A DNA stretch of 64,000 bases, taken from positions 31,871-95,870 of the forward strand of contig CAUWJP010000007.1 of the NCBI GenBank assembly GCA_963559135.1. Direction: 5' to 3'. This DNA is from Sellimonas sp963559135. Lineage in GTDB: Bacteria; Bacillota; Clostridia; Lachnospirales; Lachnospiraceae. Each line of letters begins with the position of its first letter. Position 1 is the first letter of the stretch. Below, in pieces: positions 54,403-62,219 of this stretch. The position numbers and the translations under genes are program-made. The notes beneath the pieces were generated by a model that was not told the origin of the DNA, searched no databases, and worked only from the letters and a program-made list of their open reading frames with translations.

Positions 54403-54431
54403 TTGCATCACCCTATCTGTGTTATGATAAT
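54403..54431 (+). promoter_or_regulatory. Promoter of the GTPase-NYN fusion gene
   Basis: A -35 box TTGCAT (54403-54408) and a -10 box GATAAT (54426-54431) are 17 bases apart, 36 bases before the ATG. The short leader leaves no room for the long attenuator region found before tet(M) genes. Confidence 0.6.
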
Positions 54432-54467
54432 ATCTGTATTATCGAAACAGAAAGGGGTATTTTCATT

Positions 54468-57179
54468 ATGGAAGATACGTCTGGAAATAAAGACAAACAG
54501 ATTTGTCTCGGTCTGGTCGCCCACGTAGATTCTGGGAAGACGACGCTGGCCGAGAGTATTTTATACCAGAGTGGTCAGATTCGGACTCTGGGGAGAGTGG
54601 ATCATAAGGATGCGTTTCTGGATACTTACGAGTTGGAAAAGGACCGTGGGATTACGATTTTTTCCAAGCAGGCGCAGACCGGAATCGGGAAAAAACAGGT
54701 GACACTTCTGGATACGCCGGGCCATGCGGATTTCTCGGCGGAGATGGAGCGGACGCTTCAGGTGCTGGATTACGCAGTGCTTGTAATCAGCGGGGCAGAC
54801 GGTGTGCAGGGACAGGTGCGGACTCTATGGACACTGCTGGGACGCTATCAGATTCCAGTATTCCTGTTTATAAACAAGATGGATCAGCCAGGGACGGACC
54901 GCGCAGCACTTCTGCAGGAATTAAAAGACGAGTTGGACGAGCGGTGCGTGGATTTTGGAAGCGATCAGGAGAGGGAAAACTTTCTGGAAAATATTGCCGT
55001 TTGTGATGAGTCTCTTCTGGAGCATTATCTGGAAACAGGGGAAATCGAAGAGGATACAGTAAGAATACTGATCCGGGAACGGAAATTGTTTCCGTGCTGC
55101 TTCGGGTCGGCGTTAAAGATGCAGGGCGTGGAGGAATTCCTTCAAGTGTTTGATACCTATACAACGGCGCCGGCATATCCGGAGGAATTTGGAGCAAAAG
55201 TTTATAAAATTTCACGGGATCCGTCCGGGACCCGGCTTACATATTTAAAGATTACCGGAGGAACTTTGAAAGTAAAGGATGTTCTGTCCGGTCAGAGAAA
55301 GGATAATTCAGAAGAAATCTGGGAGGAGAAAGTTCACCAGATCCGGATTTATTCGGGGGCATCTTATCAGACAGTGGAGGAAGCTTCGGCCGGAATGGTC
55401 TGTGCAGTGGCAGGGCTTGACTCCAGCTGGTCCGGAGAAGGACTTGGAATTGAGCCAGATGCACAGGTACCGATGCTGGAGCCGGTACTTTCCTATCAAA
55501 TTGCATTCCCGGACAGGGAGGATGTTCATCTGATGCTTTTGAAGCTCCGCCAGCTGGAGGAGGAAGTGCCGGAACTGCATATTTTATGGAATGAGCAGGC
55601 GGAAGAGATCCATGTCCAGGTCATGGGTGAAGTCCAGATTGAAATTTTAAAAAGTATGATTCAGGAGCGGTTTGGTGTGCGGGCCGAATTTGGCTCCGGA
55701 AGCATTGTATATAAGGAAACCATTACGAAGACGGCAGAAGGAGTAGGCCATTTTGAGCCGCTACGCCATTATGCGGAAGTTCATCTGATTCTGGAGCCAG
55801 GAGAGAGAGGCAGCGGCCTTGTGCTGGAGAATCAGTGCAGTGACGATTGTCTGGACCGGAACTGGCAGCGGCTGATCCTGACTCATCTGGCCGAGCGGAA
55901 GCATCCGGGAGTATTGACCGGATCAGAAATCACAGATATGAAAATTACTCTGGCAGCCGGAAGGGCGCACCAGAAACATACGGAAGGCGGAGACTTCCGA
56001 CAAGCAACCTACCGGGCTGTCCGGCAGGGGCTGATGAAGGCCAAAAGTGTGCTTTTGGAACCGGTTTACGATTTTGTACTGGAAGTACCGCAGGATTCCA
56101 TCGGGCGGGCTATGACAGACATCCAGAAAATGGGGGGATCATTTGCACCGCCGGAGCAGGAGACAGACCGTGCCATTTTGAGGGGTAGTGTTCCGGTTTC
56201 CGAACTTCAAGGATACCAGATGAAAGTCATCGCCTATACGAAAGGACTTGGGCGCATGTCCTGTACGTTAAAAGGTTATGAGCCATGTCATAACGAAGAG
56301 GAGATCATTGAAGCGTTCGGGTACCAGGCGGAGAATGATCCAGACAATCCGACCGGGTCTGTGTTCTGTTCTCACGGCGCCGGATTTTATGTGGAATGGG
56401 ACAAGGTGGAGGAGTACATGCACCTGGAAAGCTGTCTGAAGCAAGAAAAAGAGACGGTGGAGACGATCCCGGAACAGCGGTCCTACAGTCTAACTTCCGG
56501 ATACGGTTGGGGTGATGACAAAGAACTGGAAGAAATTTTCAAACGGACATATGGATCCGGCCAGGAGCGAAAATACGGTTATCAGAAACAGCGGACTGCA
56601 CCGAAAGCGCCGAAAACCGTTTATGCCAGAAAAAAGGAAGAGGAAGAATATCTTCTTGTAGACGGTTATAATATTATTTTTGCATGGGAAGAATTAAAAG
56701 AGCTTTCCAAAATCAATATTCAGGCGGCCCGAGATAAGCTGATGGATATTCTGAGTAATTATCAGGGATTCAAAAAGCAGACACTGATTCTTGTTTTTGA
56801 CGCGTATAAAGTGGAAGGACATCAGGGAGAAGTTCAGAAATATCATAATATTTATGTCGTTTACACAAAAGAAGCTGAGACGGCAGACCAGTATATCGAG
56901 AAAACCGTACATAAGATCGGACGGACTCATCAGGTAACGGTTGCCACCTCTGATGGGCTGGAACAGATCATTATCATGGGACAGGGAGCAAGAAGATTAT
57001 CTGCCAAAGGCTTAAAAGAAGAAGTGGAACAGGCGAATATTGAGATTCGCCAGAATTACCTGGAGCGACAGGAGATAAAAGGGAAAACGTATCTTTTCGA
57101 CCAGCTTTCCGAAGAGATGACCGATTTTATGGAAGAGATTCGTCAGGGAAGAAAAGAAGCTCGAAAAGAAAAGCAATAG
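54468..57179 (+). CDS. TetM/EF-G-like translational GTPase fused to a C-terminal Rae1/YacP-type NYN ribonuclease domain
   Basis: A 903-residue fusion. Residues about 1-690 follow the ribosomal protection protein/EF-G plan, with G1 AHVDSGKTTLAES, G2 RGITIF, G3 DTPGHADF and G4 NKMD, then domains II to V. After a basic, glutamine-rich linker (about 690-728) comes a NYN/PIN-like nuclease domain with acidic residues D732 (LLVDGYNIIF), D778 (LVFDAYK), E804 and D807 (EAETADQYIEK) and D829 (VATSDGLEQ). This matches YacP/Rae1, a ribosome-bound mRNA endonuclease of Bacillus subtilis. Typical TetM is about 640 residues and lacks this domain. A ribosome-recruited mRNA or rRNA cleavage role is inferred; actual tetracycline resistance is doubtful. 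Confidence 0.85.
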   Translation: MEDTSGNKDKQICLGLVAHVDSGKTTLAESILYQSGQIRTLGRVDHKDAFLDTYELEKDRGITIFSKQAQTGIGKKQVTLLDTPGHADFSAEMERTLQVLDYAVLVISGADGVQGQVRTLWTLLGRYQIPVFLFINKMDQPGTDRAALLQELKDELDERCVDFGSDQERENFLENIAVCDESLLEHYLETGEIEEDTVRILIRERKLFPCCFGSALKMQGVEEFLQVFDTYTTAPAYPEEFGAKVYKISRDPSGTRLTYLKITGGTLKVKDVLSGQRKDNSEEIWEEKVHQIRIYSGASYQTVEEASAGMVCAVAGLDSSWSGEGLGIEPDAQVPMLEPVLSYQIAFPDREDVHLMLLKLRQLEEEVPELHILWNEQAEEIHVQVMGEVQIEILKSMIQERFGVRAEFGSGSIVYKETITKTAEGVGHFEPLRHYAEVHLILEPGERGSGLVLENQCSDDCLDRNWQRLILTHLAERKHPGVLTGSEITDMKITLAAGRAHQKHTEGGDFRQATYRAVRQGLMKAKSVLLEPVYDFVLEVPQDSIGRAMTDIQKMGGSFAPPEQETDRAILRGSVPVSELQGYQMKVIAYTKGLGRMSCTLKGYEPCHNEEEIIEAFGYQAENDPDNPTGSVFCSHGAGFYVEWDKVEEYMHLESCLKQEKETVETIPEQRSYSLTSGYGWGDDKELEEIFKRTYGSGQERKYGYQKQRTAPKAPKTVYARKKEEEEYLLVDGYNIIFAWEELKELSKINIQAARDKLMDILSNYQGFKKQTLILVFDAYKVEGHQGEVQKYHNIYVVYTKEAETADQYIEKTVHKIGRTHQVTVATSDGLEQIIIMGQGARRLSAKGLKEEVEQANIEIRQNYLERQEIKGKTYLFDQLSEEMTDFMEEIRQGRKEARKEKQ

Positions 57180-57187
57180 ATGGATTC

Positions 57188-57228
57188 AAAAGACTGAACC
57201 AAAGGCAAATACGGTTCAGTCTTTTTTT
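57188..57228 (+). terminator. Terminator after the GTPase-NYN fusion gene
   Basis: AAAAGACTGAACC (57188-57200) pairs perfectly with GGTTCAGTCTTTT (57213-57225) around a 12-base loop and is followed by further T residues. Confidence 0.9.
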
Positions 57229-57255
57229 ATTTAGAAAAACTTTCCGGTTTTTTTA

Positions 57256-57284
57256 TTGTATGTCCCATTAGATGGTGATATAAT
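57256..57284 (+). promoter_or_regulatory. Strong promoter upstream of a possible small RNA
   Basis: A -35 box TTGTAT (57256-57261) and an extended -10 box TGATATAAT (57276-57284) are exactly 17 bases apart. It lies only about 30 bases after the previous terminator and almost 200 bases before the next coding start. Confidence 0.75.
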
Positions 57285-57290
57285 GATCAC

Positions 57291-57403
57291 CTCTAAAAAG
57301 CATTCTGCTTTTCCTATTCAATGGCATTCGCCGAATAATTCAACGAACCAAACTTAATACGGCAGACGTAGTTGCCAGAAAAAGCGAGGCTTTTCTGTTT
57401 TTT
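57291..57403 (+). ncRNA. Possible small RNA or regulatory leader, about 113 bases
   Basis: A compact unit runs from the promoter at 57256 to an intrinsic terminator, CAGAAAAAGC-GAG-GCTTTTCTG plus six T (57376-57403). Inside are a 7-bp hairpin AAAAGCA/TGCTTTT (57296-57312) and a nested pairing of TGGCA (57322-57326) with TGCCA (57373-57377) and GCCG (57330-57333) with CGGC (57360-57363). The TGCCA arm overlaps the terminator stem by two bases, so the two may be exclusive. A second -10 box lies beyond the terminator for the next gene. It matches no RNA family known to me. Confidence 0.4.
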
Positions 57404-57410
57404 GGGATTA

Positions 57411-57419
57411 TGGTATACT
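57411..57419 (+). promoter_or_regulatory. Extended -10 box for the Rpn-family gene
   Basis: TGGTATACT (57411-57419) is an extended -10 box about 60 bases before the ATG at 57480. The -35 region falls in the terminator's T tract and is weak. It would let the nuclease gene be expressed apart from the preceding possible small RNA. Confidence 0.45.
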
Positions 57420-57479
57420 AAGAGAAGAACATTAGTCTTTTTTCTGGCAGAGGTCTGCATTTCAGAAAGGAGACTGTTT

Positions 57480-58412
57480 ATGAGAACAAAGGAAACAAAA
57501 CAAAAAGACCAGGAAGATTTTATCATGAAACCCTATGTAGACTGGTGTTTCAAAGAACTGATGCGTAATCCTAAAACACGACAGGGATTTATCGCAGTAC
57601 TTCTGAAAATTCCGCTGGAGGAAATCGGTGAGACGATTCTGATTAAGAATGAACTTTCCAAGCAGTTTGAGGAGGAAAAACTGGGAATTCTGGATGTACA
57701 CGTCTGTTTGAAAAATGGAGTACAACTGGATATGGAAATGCAGGTTGTATACATGAAACACTGGGATCAGCGTCAGATGTATTATCTTAGCAAGATGTTT
57801 GTTGATCAGCTTCACAAAGGCGAAGGATATGACCAGCTTCAGAAATGTGTGCAGGTTGGGATTCTGAATTTTACATATTTTAAGGAGGATCATGTCTGTT
57901 ACCGTAGTTTCCATTTCCGACAGGATGATACAAATGAACTGTACAGAGATAAAATGGAACTTCAGGTTCTGGAACTGACTAAGATTCCAAAAGGATATCA
58001 GGATCCGGACGGAATCATTTCATGGATGAAATTCTTCAGAGGGTCGAATAAAAAGGAGATGGAAAAATTGGCAAAAGAAAATCCATATCTGGAAGAGGCA
58101 TATGAAGACCTTTTGAAAATGAGTCAGGATGAAGACAAACGACGTGAATATGAGGCACGAGAGCGTGCTATTCGGGATTATCAGTATTTTCAGCAGGCGG
58201 CAGAACGGGCATTAAAGGAAGGACATGAAAAAGGAAGGGAGCAAGGCTTCCAGCAGGGAATTCAGCAGGGAATTCAACAGGGAATCCAGCAGGGAGTCCA
58301 ACAGGGAATCCAGAAGACATTAATCGATTTGTATAGAAAGCAAATGATTACCATGGAACAGGCAGCCGAGGAATATGGCATAACAGTGGAAGAATTTCAA
58401 AAGCTTCTTTGA
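57480..58412 (+). CDS. Rpn-family recombination-promoting nuclease / PD-(D/E)XK nuclease transposase-like protein
   Basis: A 310-residue protein. MKPYVDWCFKELMRNPKTRQ, the acidic pair and core LGILDVHVCLKNG followed by QLDMEMQVVYMKHWDQRQMY give the PD-(D/E)XK pattern of the Rpn family (PF12784 type). This is followed by LYYLSKMF-like and FREDHVCYRSF-like segments. Residues about 258-277 are five tandem QQG(I/V)Q units, encoded by a 12-base repeat, and the last 25 residues look like a small helix-turn-helix (MITMEQAAEEYGITVEEFQK). Start ATG 57480 follows AGAAAGGAG; the frame is open from 57372 through the terminator. Such proteins are scattered, often multicopy, and cleave DNA; no partner gene is evident. 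Confidence 0.85.
   Translation: MRTKETKQKDQEDFIMKPYVDWCFKELMRNPKTRQGFIAVLLKIPLEEIGETILIKNELSKQFEEEKLGILDVHVCLKNGVQLDMEMQVVYMKHWDQRQMYYLSKMFVDQLHKGEGYDQLQKCVQVGILNFTYFKEDHVCYRSFHFRQDDTNELYRDKMELQVLELTKIPKGYQDPDGIISWMKFFRGSNKKEMEKLAKENPYLEEAYEDLLKMSQDEDKRREYEARERAIRDYQYFQQAAERALKEGHEKGREQGFQQGIQQGIQQGIQQGVQQGIQKTLIDLYRKQMITMEQAAEEYGITVEEFQKLL
58251..58310 (+). repeat. Five tandem 12-base units inside the Rpn-family gene
   Basis: Five in-frame copies of CAGCAGGGAATT with up to three changes each encode QQGI/QQGV steps. Copy number can change by slippage without breaking the frame, so length polymorphism between strains is expected. Confidence 0.9.
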
Positions 58413-58431
58413 TTTGAGGAGGAATAAGAAC

Positions 58432-58953
58432 ATGAAGACAATTTATTTCGCAGGCGGATGCTTCTGGGGCATGGAAGCATTCATGAAAAAACTGCCGGGA
58501 GTTGAGAAAACGACAGTCGGATACGCCAATGGAAAGACAGAGTATCCGACGTATGAGGAGGTCTGCAGCCATACGACCGGACACGCGGAGACGGTTCGAG
58601 TGGTGTATGATCCAGAGCAGATTTGTCTTGAGCTTTTGCTAAAAGCATTCTTTAAGGTGGTAGATCCGACGGAGCTGAACCGCCAAGGCGAGGACATCGG
58701 AGATCAGTATCGAAATGGAATTTACTATGTGGATGAGGAAGACCGCCCGGTTATTGAAGCCGCAATTCAGGAAGAAAAGGTAAAGTATGAGCAGCCAGTT
58801 GTGACAGAATGTGTCCCTCTTGACTGTTTTTACGATGCAGAGGAATACCATCAGGATTATCTGGATAAGAATCCGACAGGCTACTGCCATATCAATCTGC
58901 TGGATGCGGACGAATTCATAGCAGAAGAGATGGGAGAGGACGCTTCATGCTAA
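58432..58953 (+). CDS. msrA: Peptide-methionine (S)-S-oxide reductase MsrA
   Basis: A 173-residue repair enzyme that reduces oxidised methionine. The catalytic cysteine is C10 in YFAGGCFWGMEAF, followed by GVEKTTVGYANG, YEEVCSHTTGHAE and FKVVDPTELNRQGEDIGDQY with the conserved tyrosines and glutamate, and YCHINLLD near the end. The C-terminal DASC carries a cysteine that may serve as resolving residue. Start ATG 58432 follows GAGGAGGAA; a start at 58414 is less likely. It lies 19 bases after the Rpn gene and could share its transcript. Confidence 0.96.
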   Translation: MKTIYFAGGCFWGMEAFMKKLPGVEKTTVGYANGKTEYPTYEEVCSHTTGHAETVRVVYDPEQICLELLLKAFFKVVDPTELNRQGEDIGDQYRNGIYYVDEEDRPVIEAAIQEEKVKYEQPVVTECVPLDCFYDAEEYHQDYLDKNPTGYCHINLLDADEFIAEEMGEDASC

Positions 58954-59000
58954 TGCATCATGAAGGTATATTCTGGAGGAGCTGCCGGAAGGGATAAAGG

Positions 59001-59045
59001 AACCCATGCCACAGTCAGAAGTATGACTGTGGGCATGGGTTTTTA
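59001..59045 (+). terminator. msrA: Terminator after msrA
   Basis: AACCCATGCC plus ACAGTCA (59001-59017) pair with TGACTGT plus GGGCATGGGTT (59024-59041), with one bulged base, and a run of T follows. It may also serve the convergent minus-strand gene that ends at 59051. Confidence 0.88.
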
Positions 59046-59050
59046 TCGTT

Positions 59051-59386
59051 CTATTTCTGAAATTCTTTTCTCAGTACTTCCTTTGGCGGTTCAATCTCTC
59101 GGGCGATGGTGTGCTCAGTGAGTTCGGAAAGAGCCCGGATTTTGCTATTAAGAAGCGGGCGCATACAATTTGGCACATGCTCCTGATGCGCCCGGTGGAT
59201 GGCGACACATTCCTTACAGTTACCGTGGTAGCGGCAGGCTTTCTGGCAAGGGCAGTGGTCTTTATCCTGATATTCTTCTCGAAACGCTGCGGCAAATTCT
59301 TCCTGAAGACGCAGTCCTTCCGCCCGGTTGCCCCGGTGAAATGCTGCCATCGCTTCTTTTTCTTTTGGATTTCCCTCGATGATCAT
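59051..59386 (-). CDS. Small cysteine-rich (DUF6485-like) protein
   Basis: A 111-residue protein of unknown function. The first half is helical and charged (NPKEKEAMAAFHRGNRAEGL). The second half holds a metal-binding-like cluster: CPCQKACRYHGNCKECVAIH, then H and a further cysteine in HVPNC. This CRHG-x-C-x2-C-x3-H pattern is that of a small zinc-binding family common in Clostridia. The start is placed at the ATG at 59386 because AGGGAGGA precedes it; an ATG six codons upstream has no site. It lies just downstream of helD on the same strand, 38 bases on, so the two may be co-transcribed. Confidence 0.7.
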   Translation of the reverse strand: MIIEGNPKEKEAMAAFHRGNRAEGLRLQEEFAAAFREEYQDKDHCPCQKACRYHGNCKECVAIHRAHQEHVPNCMRPLLNSKIRALSELTEHTIAREIEPPKEVLRKEFQK

Positions 59387-59424
59387 TGGTATTCCTCCCT
59401 GCATTTGTTTACTTTTGTACAGTT

Positions 59425-61500
59425 CTAGTCTATCACAGTTCCTGTCTCCACGGAAGCAGGAAGAAGTGCGGTCAACGGTCGGTCTGTCAGAAGATAGAGT
59501 TCATGGAGGGCCCGAGTGATGGCAACATAAAGAAGTTTTGCATCCTTCGGATGATCCAGATAGTGGTCTTCATCTGGCTTCCAGAGAATGACACAGTCAA
59601 ACTCCAGTCCTTTGGTAAGGGAAACCGGAAGTATCATGATTCCGTTGTGGAAACTGTTATCCTTTTCAACGAGAGGAATTTCAAGCTCTGTTTTCAGCTC
59701 ATTGGCTTCTTCAGGGGTCCGACAGATGACAGCAATCGTCTCGAAGTCCTTTTCCCGGACAGATTGAAGCGTTTCTTTCAGCTGATTCAGAAGTTGTTCA
59801 GATTCTACATGGGTAATCGATACTGGTTTTCCATGCCGGATCACCGGATCAATCTGGTATCCACCTTGGGAAGCCTTCTGAAGTACCTGTCCTGCGAAGT
59901 TTGAAATTTCGATAGTATTCCGGTAACTTTTCAGCAGGAGATAGAAGCTATCTTTTGAAGAATCAAACATGGCTTTTTTCAGCTGATCCCAGTCATTCAT
60001 TCCGGTCTCGTAACGGATATTCTGGGAAACATCGCCCATAATGGTGAAATAGCAGTCGTGCAGAATATGCTTGAGGGCGTAATACACGGTTTCTCCGAAA
60101 TCCTGAGCCTCATCGATAAAGATCTGGCTGAATACATCCTGATCCTGCTTTTGGAAGATCCGGCGGTAAATGAGGCCAAAAGCAGCCGCATCGTAAACAT
60201 CGACCTTCCCCTTTGCAACGCCGGTTTTTGTTGCAGAAAAATCGAGGGATGGATCCTGCTCTTCCAATTCGGCGAGAAAAGCAAGGTAAAGGCCCGGAAC
60301 TGTCCATTTGTTGACAGAAGAGTCAAAATATTTCCGGAATGCCTGGCGTTTGGTTTTCTTAAAATCGGATGATCGTTCGGTACAGAGAAATTTCAGCCGG
60401 GAAAGAATCCGTTCATTTAAATGTTTTTCAAACTGATAGAGCGAATCGTCCTGGTGGTAGTTTCTCGTTTCCAACATACTGTCCAGAGAAAGGACCACGC
60501 CAAGATCAGGATCCTTAATATCTGAAAGGTGGAGGGCTTCCTCCACGAGTCTTTCAAGAAACGCATCCAGAGCCAGTATAAATGGCAGGTGGCTTTTGAC
60601 AACTGCTTCCGGATAATCCGGCACGATCTGATACTGCTTTTTCCAGGCTTTCCCCATGAGATACGGAAAGACCTCGTCCATCCGCATTTCGTGAATGTGG
60701 TGGACATCCAGTTCCGGAAGTCCGCTTCGGATATAGTGAAGGAGCATGTCGCTACTTCCTATAATGCAGAACTCAGCCGGTTTGTAGAGATCTTCGTAAT
60801 TGTACAGAAGATAGGAAATCCGGTGCAGGGCTACCGTTGTTTTTCCACTTCCGGCAACACCCTGGACGATGATATTCTTATTCGGCAGATCACGGATGAT
60901 TGTATTCTGCTCCTTTTGGATGGTGGCGATGATATCCCCAAGTACCGCCTCCTTATTCTGGGAGAGATATTTCACCAGTAGATCGTCGTTGGCGGCAATA
61001 TCATCATCGTAATAGCCGTGAAGTGTACCAGCGGAAATGTCATAGGTCCGCTTCTGGTGGAGGTCGATTTCCACATCCTCAGATCCTGGAACGGCGTAGC
61101 GTCCTAACCCAAGACTATTTTCATAGTACACATTGGATACCGGAGCCCGCCAGTCCACGACCACCACATCGGTCTGATTTCTGGAAATGCCGTTCTTTCC
61201 GATGTAGCAGCATTCCGAGGCGTCATAGGTCAGATCGTCATAGACAATCCGCCCAAAATAAGGCTGATCCAGAGCCGCCTTATTTTTCCGGAGGGTATTT
61301 TGCACATGCTCCAGAATATTCTGGCTTGCAACCAGCTGACCGTAGGAATCCCCTTCACCCTTACGGACCGCTTGAAATAATGCTGTAACCTCTTTTCTTG
61401 AAGCCTGTTCACGGGCTTCATACAGCCGGATGTTGTCCTGAATCAAAGAAAGACAGCTTTCCAGATGCAGGAGTTCTTCTTGATAATCTTGATTCATCAT
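59425..61500 (-). CDS. HelD/UvrD-family helicase, RNA polymerase recycling factor type
   Basis: A 691-residue superfamily 1 ATPase. The N-terminal antiparallel coiled coil (residues about 1-75) and the segment GKNGISRNQTDVVVVDWRAP are characteristic of HelD rather than UvrD. Walker A is VAGSGKTTVALHRISYLLY, Walker B is IFIDEAQDFGE, and motifs TKGLEFDCVILW and YVAITRALHELYLL follow. HelD removes stalled RNA polymerase from DNA and can protect it from inhibitors. Slightly shorter than the B. subtilis protein (774). Start at 61500 after AAAGGA on the minus strand. Confidence 0.92.
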   Translation of the reverse strand: MMNQDYQEELLHLESCLSLIQDNIRLYEAREQASRKEVTALFQAVRKGEGDSYGQLVASQNILEHVQNTLRKNKAALDQPYFGRIVYDDLTYDASECCYIGKNGISRNQTDVVVVDWRAPVSNVYYENSLGLGRYAVPGSEDVEIDLHQKRTYDISAGTLHGYYDDDIAANDDLLVKYLSQNKEAVLGDIIATIQKEQNTIIRDLPNKNIIVQGVAGSGKTTVALHRISYLLYNYEDLYKPAEFCIIGSSDMLLHYIRSGLPELDVHHIHEMRMDEVFPYLMGKAWKKQYQIVPDYPEAVVKSHLPFILALDAFLERLVEEALHLSDIKDPDLGVVLSLDSMLETRNYHQDDSLYQFEKHLNERILSRLKFLCTERSSDFKKTKRQAFRKYFDSSVNKWTVPGLYLAFLAELEEQDPSLDFSATKTGVAKGKVDVYDAAAFGLIYRRIFQKQDQDVFSQIFIDEAQDFGETVYYALKHILHDCYFTIMGDVSQNIRYETGMNDWDQLKKAMFDSSKDSFYLLLKSYRNTIEISNFAGQVLQKASQGGYQIDPVIRHGKPVSITHVESEQLLNQLKETLQSVREKDFETIAVICRTPEEANELKTELEIPLVEKDNSFHNGIMILPVSLTKGLEFDCVILWKPDEDHYLDHPKDAKLLYVAITRALHELYLLTDRPLTALLPASVETGTVID

Positions 61501-61543
61501 GATCATTCCTTTCTTTTCCGGCCATCCCAAACACTGTCTTTTT

Positions 61544-61552
61544 ATTATAGCA
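61544..61552 (-). promoter_or_regulatory. Extended -10 box of helD
   Basis: Minus-strand TGCTATAAT (61552-61544) lies about 45 bases before the helD start. The -35 region (TTTTCT) is poor, which is normal with an extended -10 box. It lies in the gap divergent to the sigma factor gene. Confidence 0.55.
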
Positions 61553-61655
61553 GGAGAAGAATAGAAAGAAAATCAGAAAAAGTGGGATTTTTCCAGTTTT
61601 TTTCAGGTATGATAAGTGAAAAGCTTTTCAGGGAAAACATTCTGGGAGGAAAGAA

Positions 61656-62219
61656 GTGGAAGAAGAAAGATACATTGAAATTTTAACAACATACAGCCCC
61701 ATGATGTACCGGATTGCTCTGCACGACTGCAGAAACCATGCGGATGCAGAGGACGTCATGCAGGATGTGTTCCTCCGGTTGTACCGTTTCCGGCCGGAGT
61801 TTGAGAACGAGGAGCATCTGAAGAGATGGCTGATCCAGGTTACGGTACGGGAGTCCCGCCGCCTGTTCGCAAAACCCTTCCGGAAACGAGAAGAACTTCT
61901 GGAAGAGATCCATCCGGGAACCGGGACAAGGGAACGCAGTACGACAAGAGTGCAGGCTTTTGGAAATCCGGCGGATAGGATTACAGAGGAAGACGGGATT
62001 CTGGCAGACGTACTTCTGCTTCCAAGGAAGTACCGGGTGGTCATTTATCTTTATTACTATGAAGAGTATTCTATCCGGGAGATTGCAAAGATGCTTGGGA
62101 AAAAAGAATCTACGATTCAGACACAGCTTGCGAGGGCGCGGCGGAAACTAAAACAAAAATGGGAGGAGGAACAGCCGAATGAATCAAAAGGACGAGTTCA
62201 TGGAATTGGAAAGATATAA
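61656..62219 (+). CDS. ECF-type RNA polymerase sigma factor
   Basis: A 187-residue sigma-70 family protein. Region 2 is at residues about 10-75 (YSPMMYRIALHDCRNHADAE, DVMQDVFLRLYRF) and region 4 at about 120-170 (LPRKYRVVIYLYYYEEYSIR, EIAKMLGKKESTIQTQLARA). The link between them is long and basic. It starts with GTG 61656 after GGGAGGA. It overlaps the next gene by 41 bases, the usual layout for a sigma factor and its membrane regulator. The signal it answers to is unknown; a TATGAT-like -10 lies near 61608. Confidence 0.9.
   Translation: MEEERYIEILTTYSPMMYRIALHDCRNHADAEDVMQDVFLRLYRFRPEFENEEHLKRWLIQVTVRESRRLFAKPFRKREELLEEIHPGTGTRERSTTRVQAFGNPADRITEEDGILADVLLLPRKYRVVIYLYYYEEYSIREIAKMLGKKESTIQTQLARARRKLKQKWEEEQPNESKGRVHGIGKI

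Noticed and set aside
54468..57179. Simple call as a tetracycline resistance gene, tet(M) type
   Set aside because: It is far longer than the 640-residue resistance proteins, carries a nuclease domain, has no tet-type leader, and its codon use matches the neighbours. Resistance cannot be claimed.
57372..57479. N-terminal extension of the Rpn-family protein
   Set aside because: It passes through the terminator of the possible RNA and lacks a ribosome site; ATG 57480 has AGAAAGGAG.
58251..58310. Short tandem repeat considered as a CRISPR-like array
   Set aside because: Units are 12 bases, contiguous and in frame within a coding region, with no spacers.
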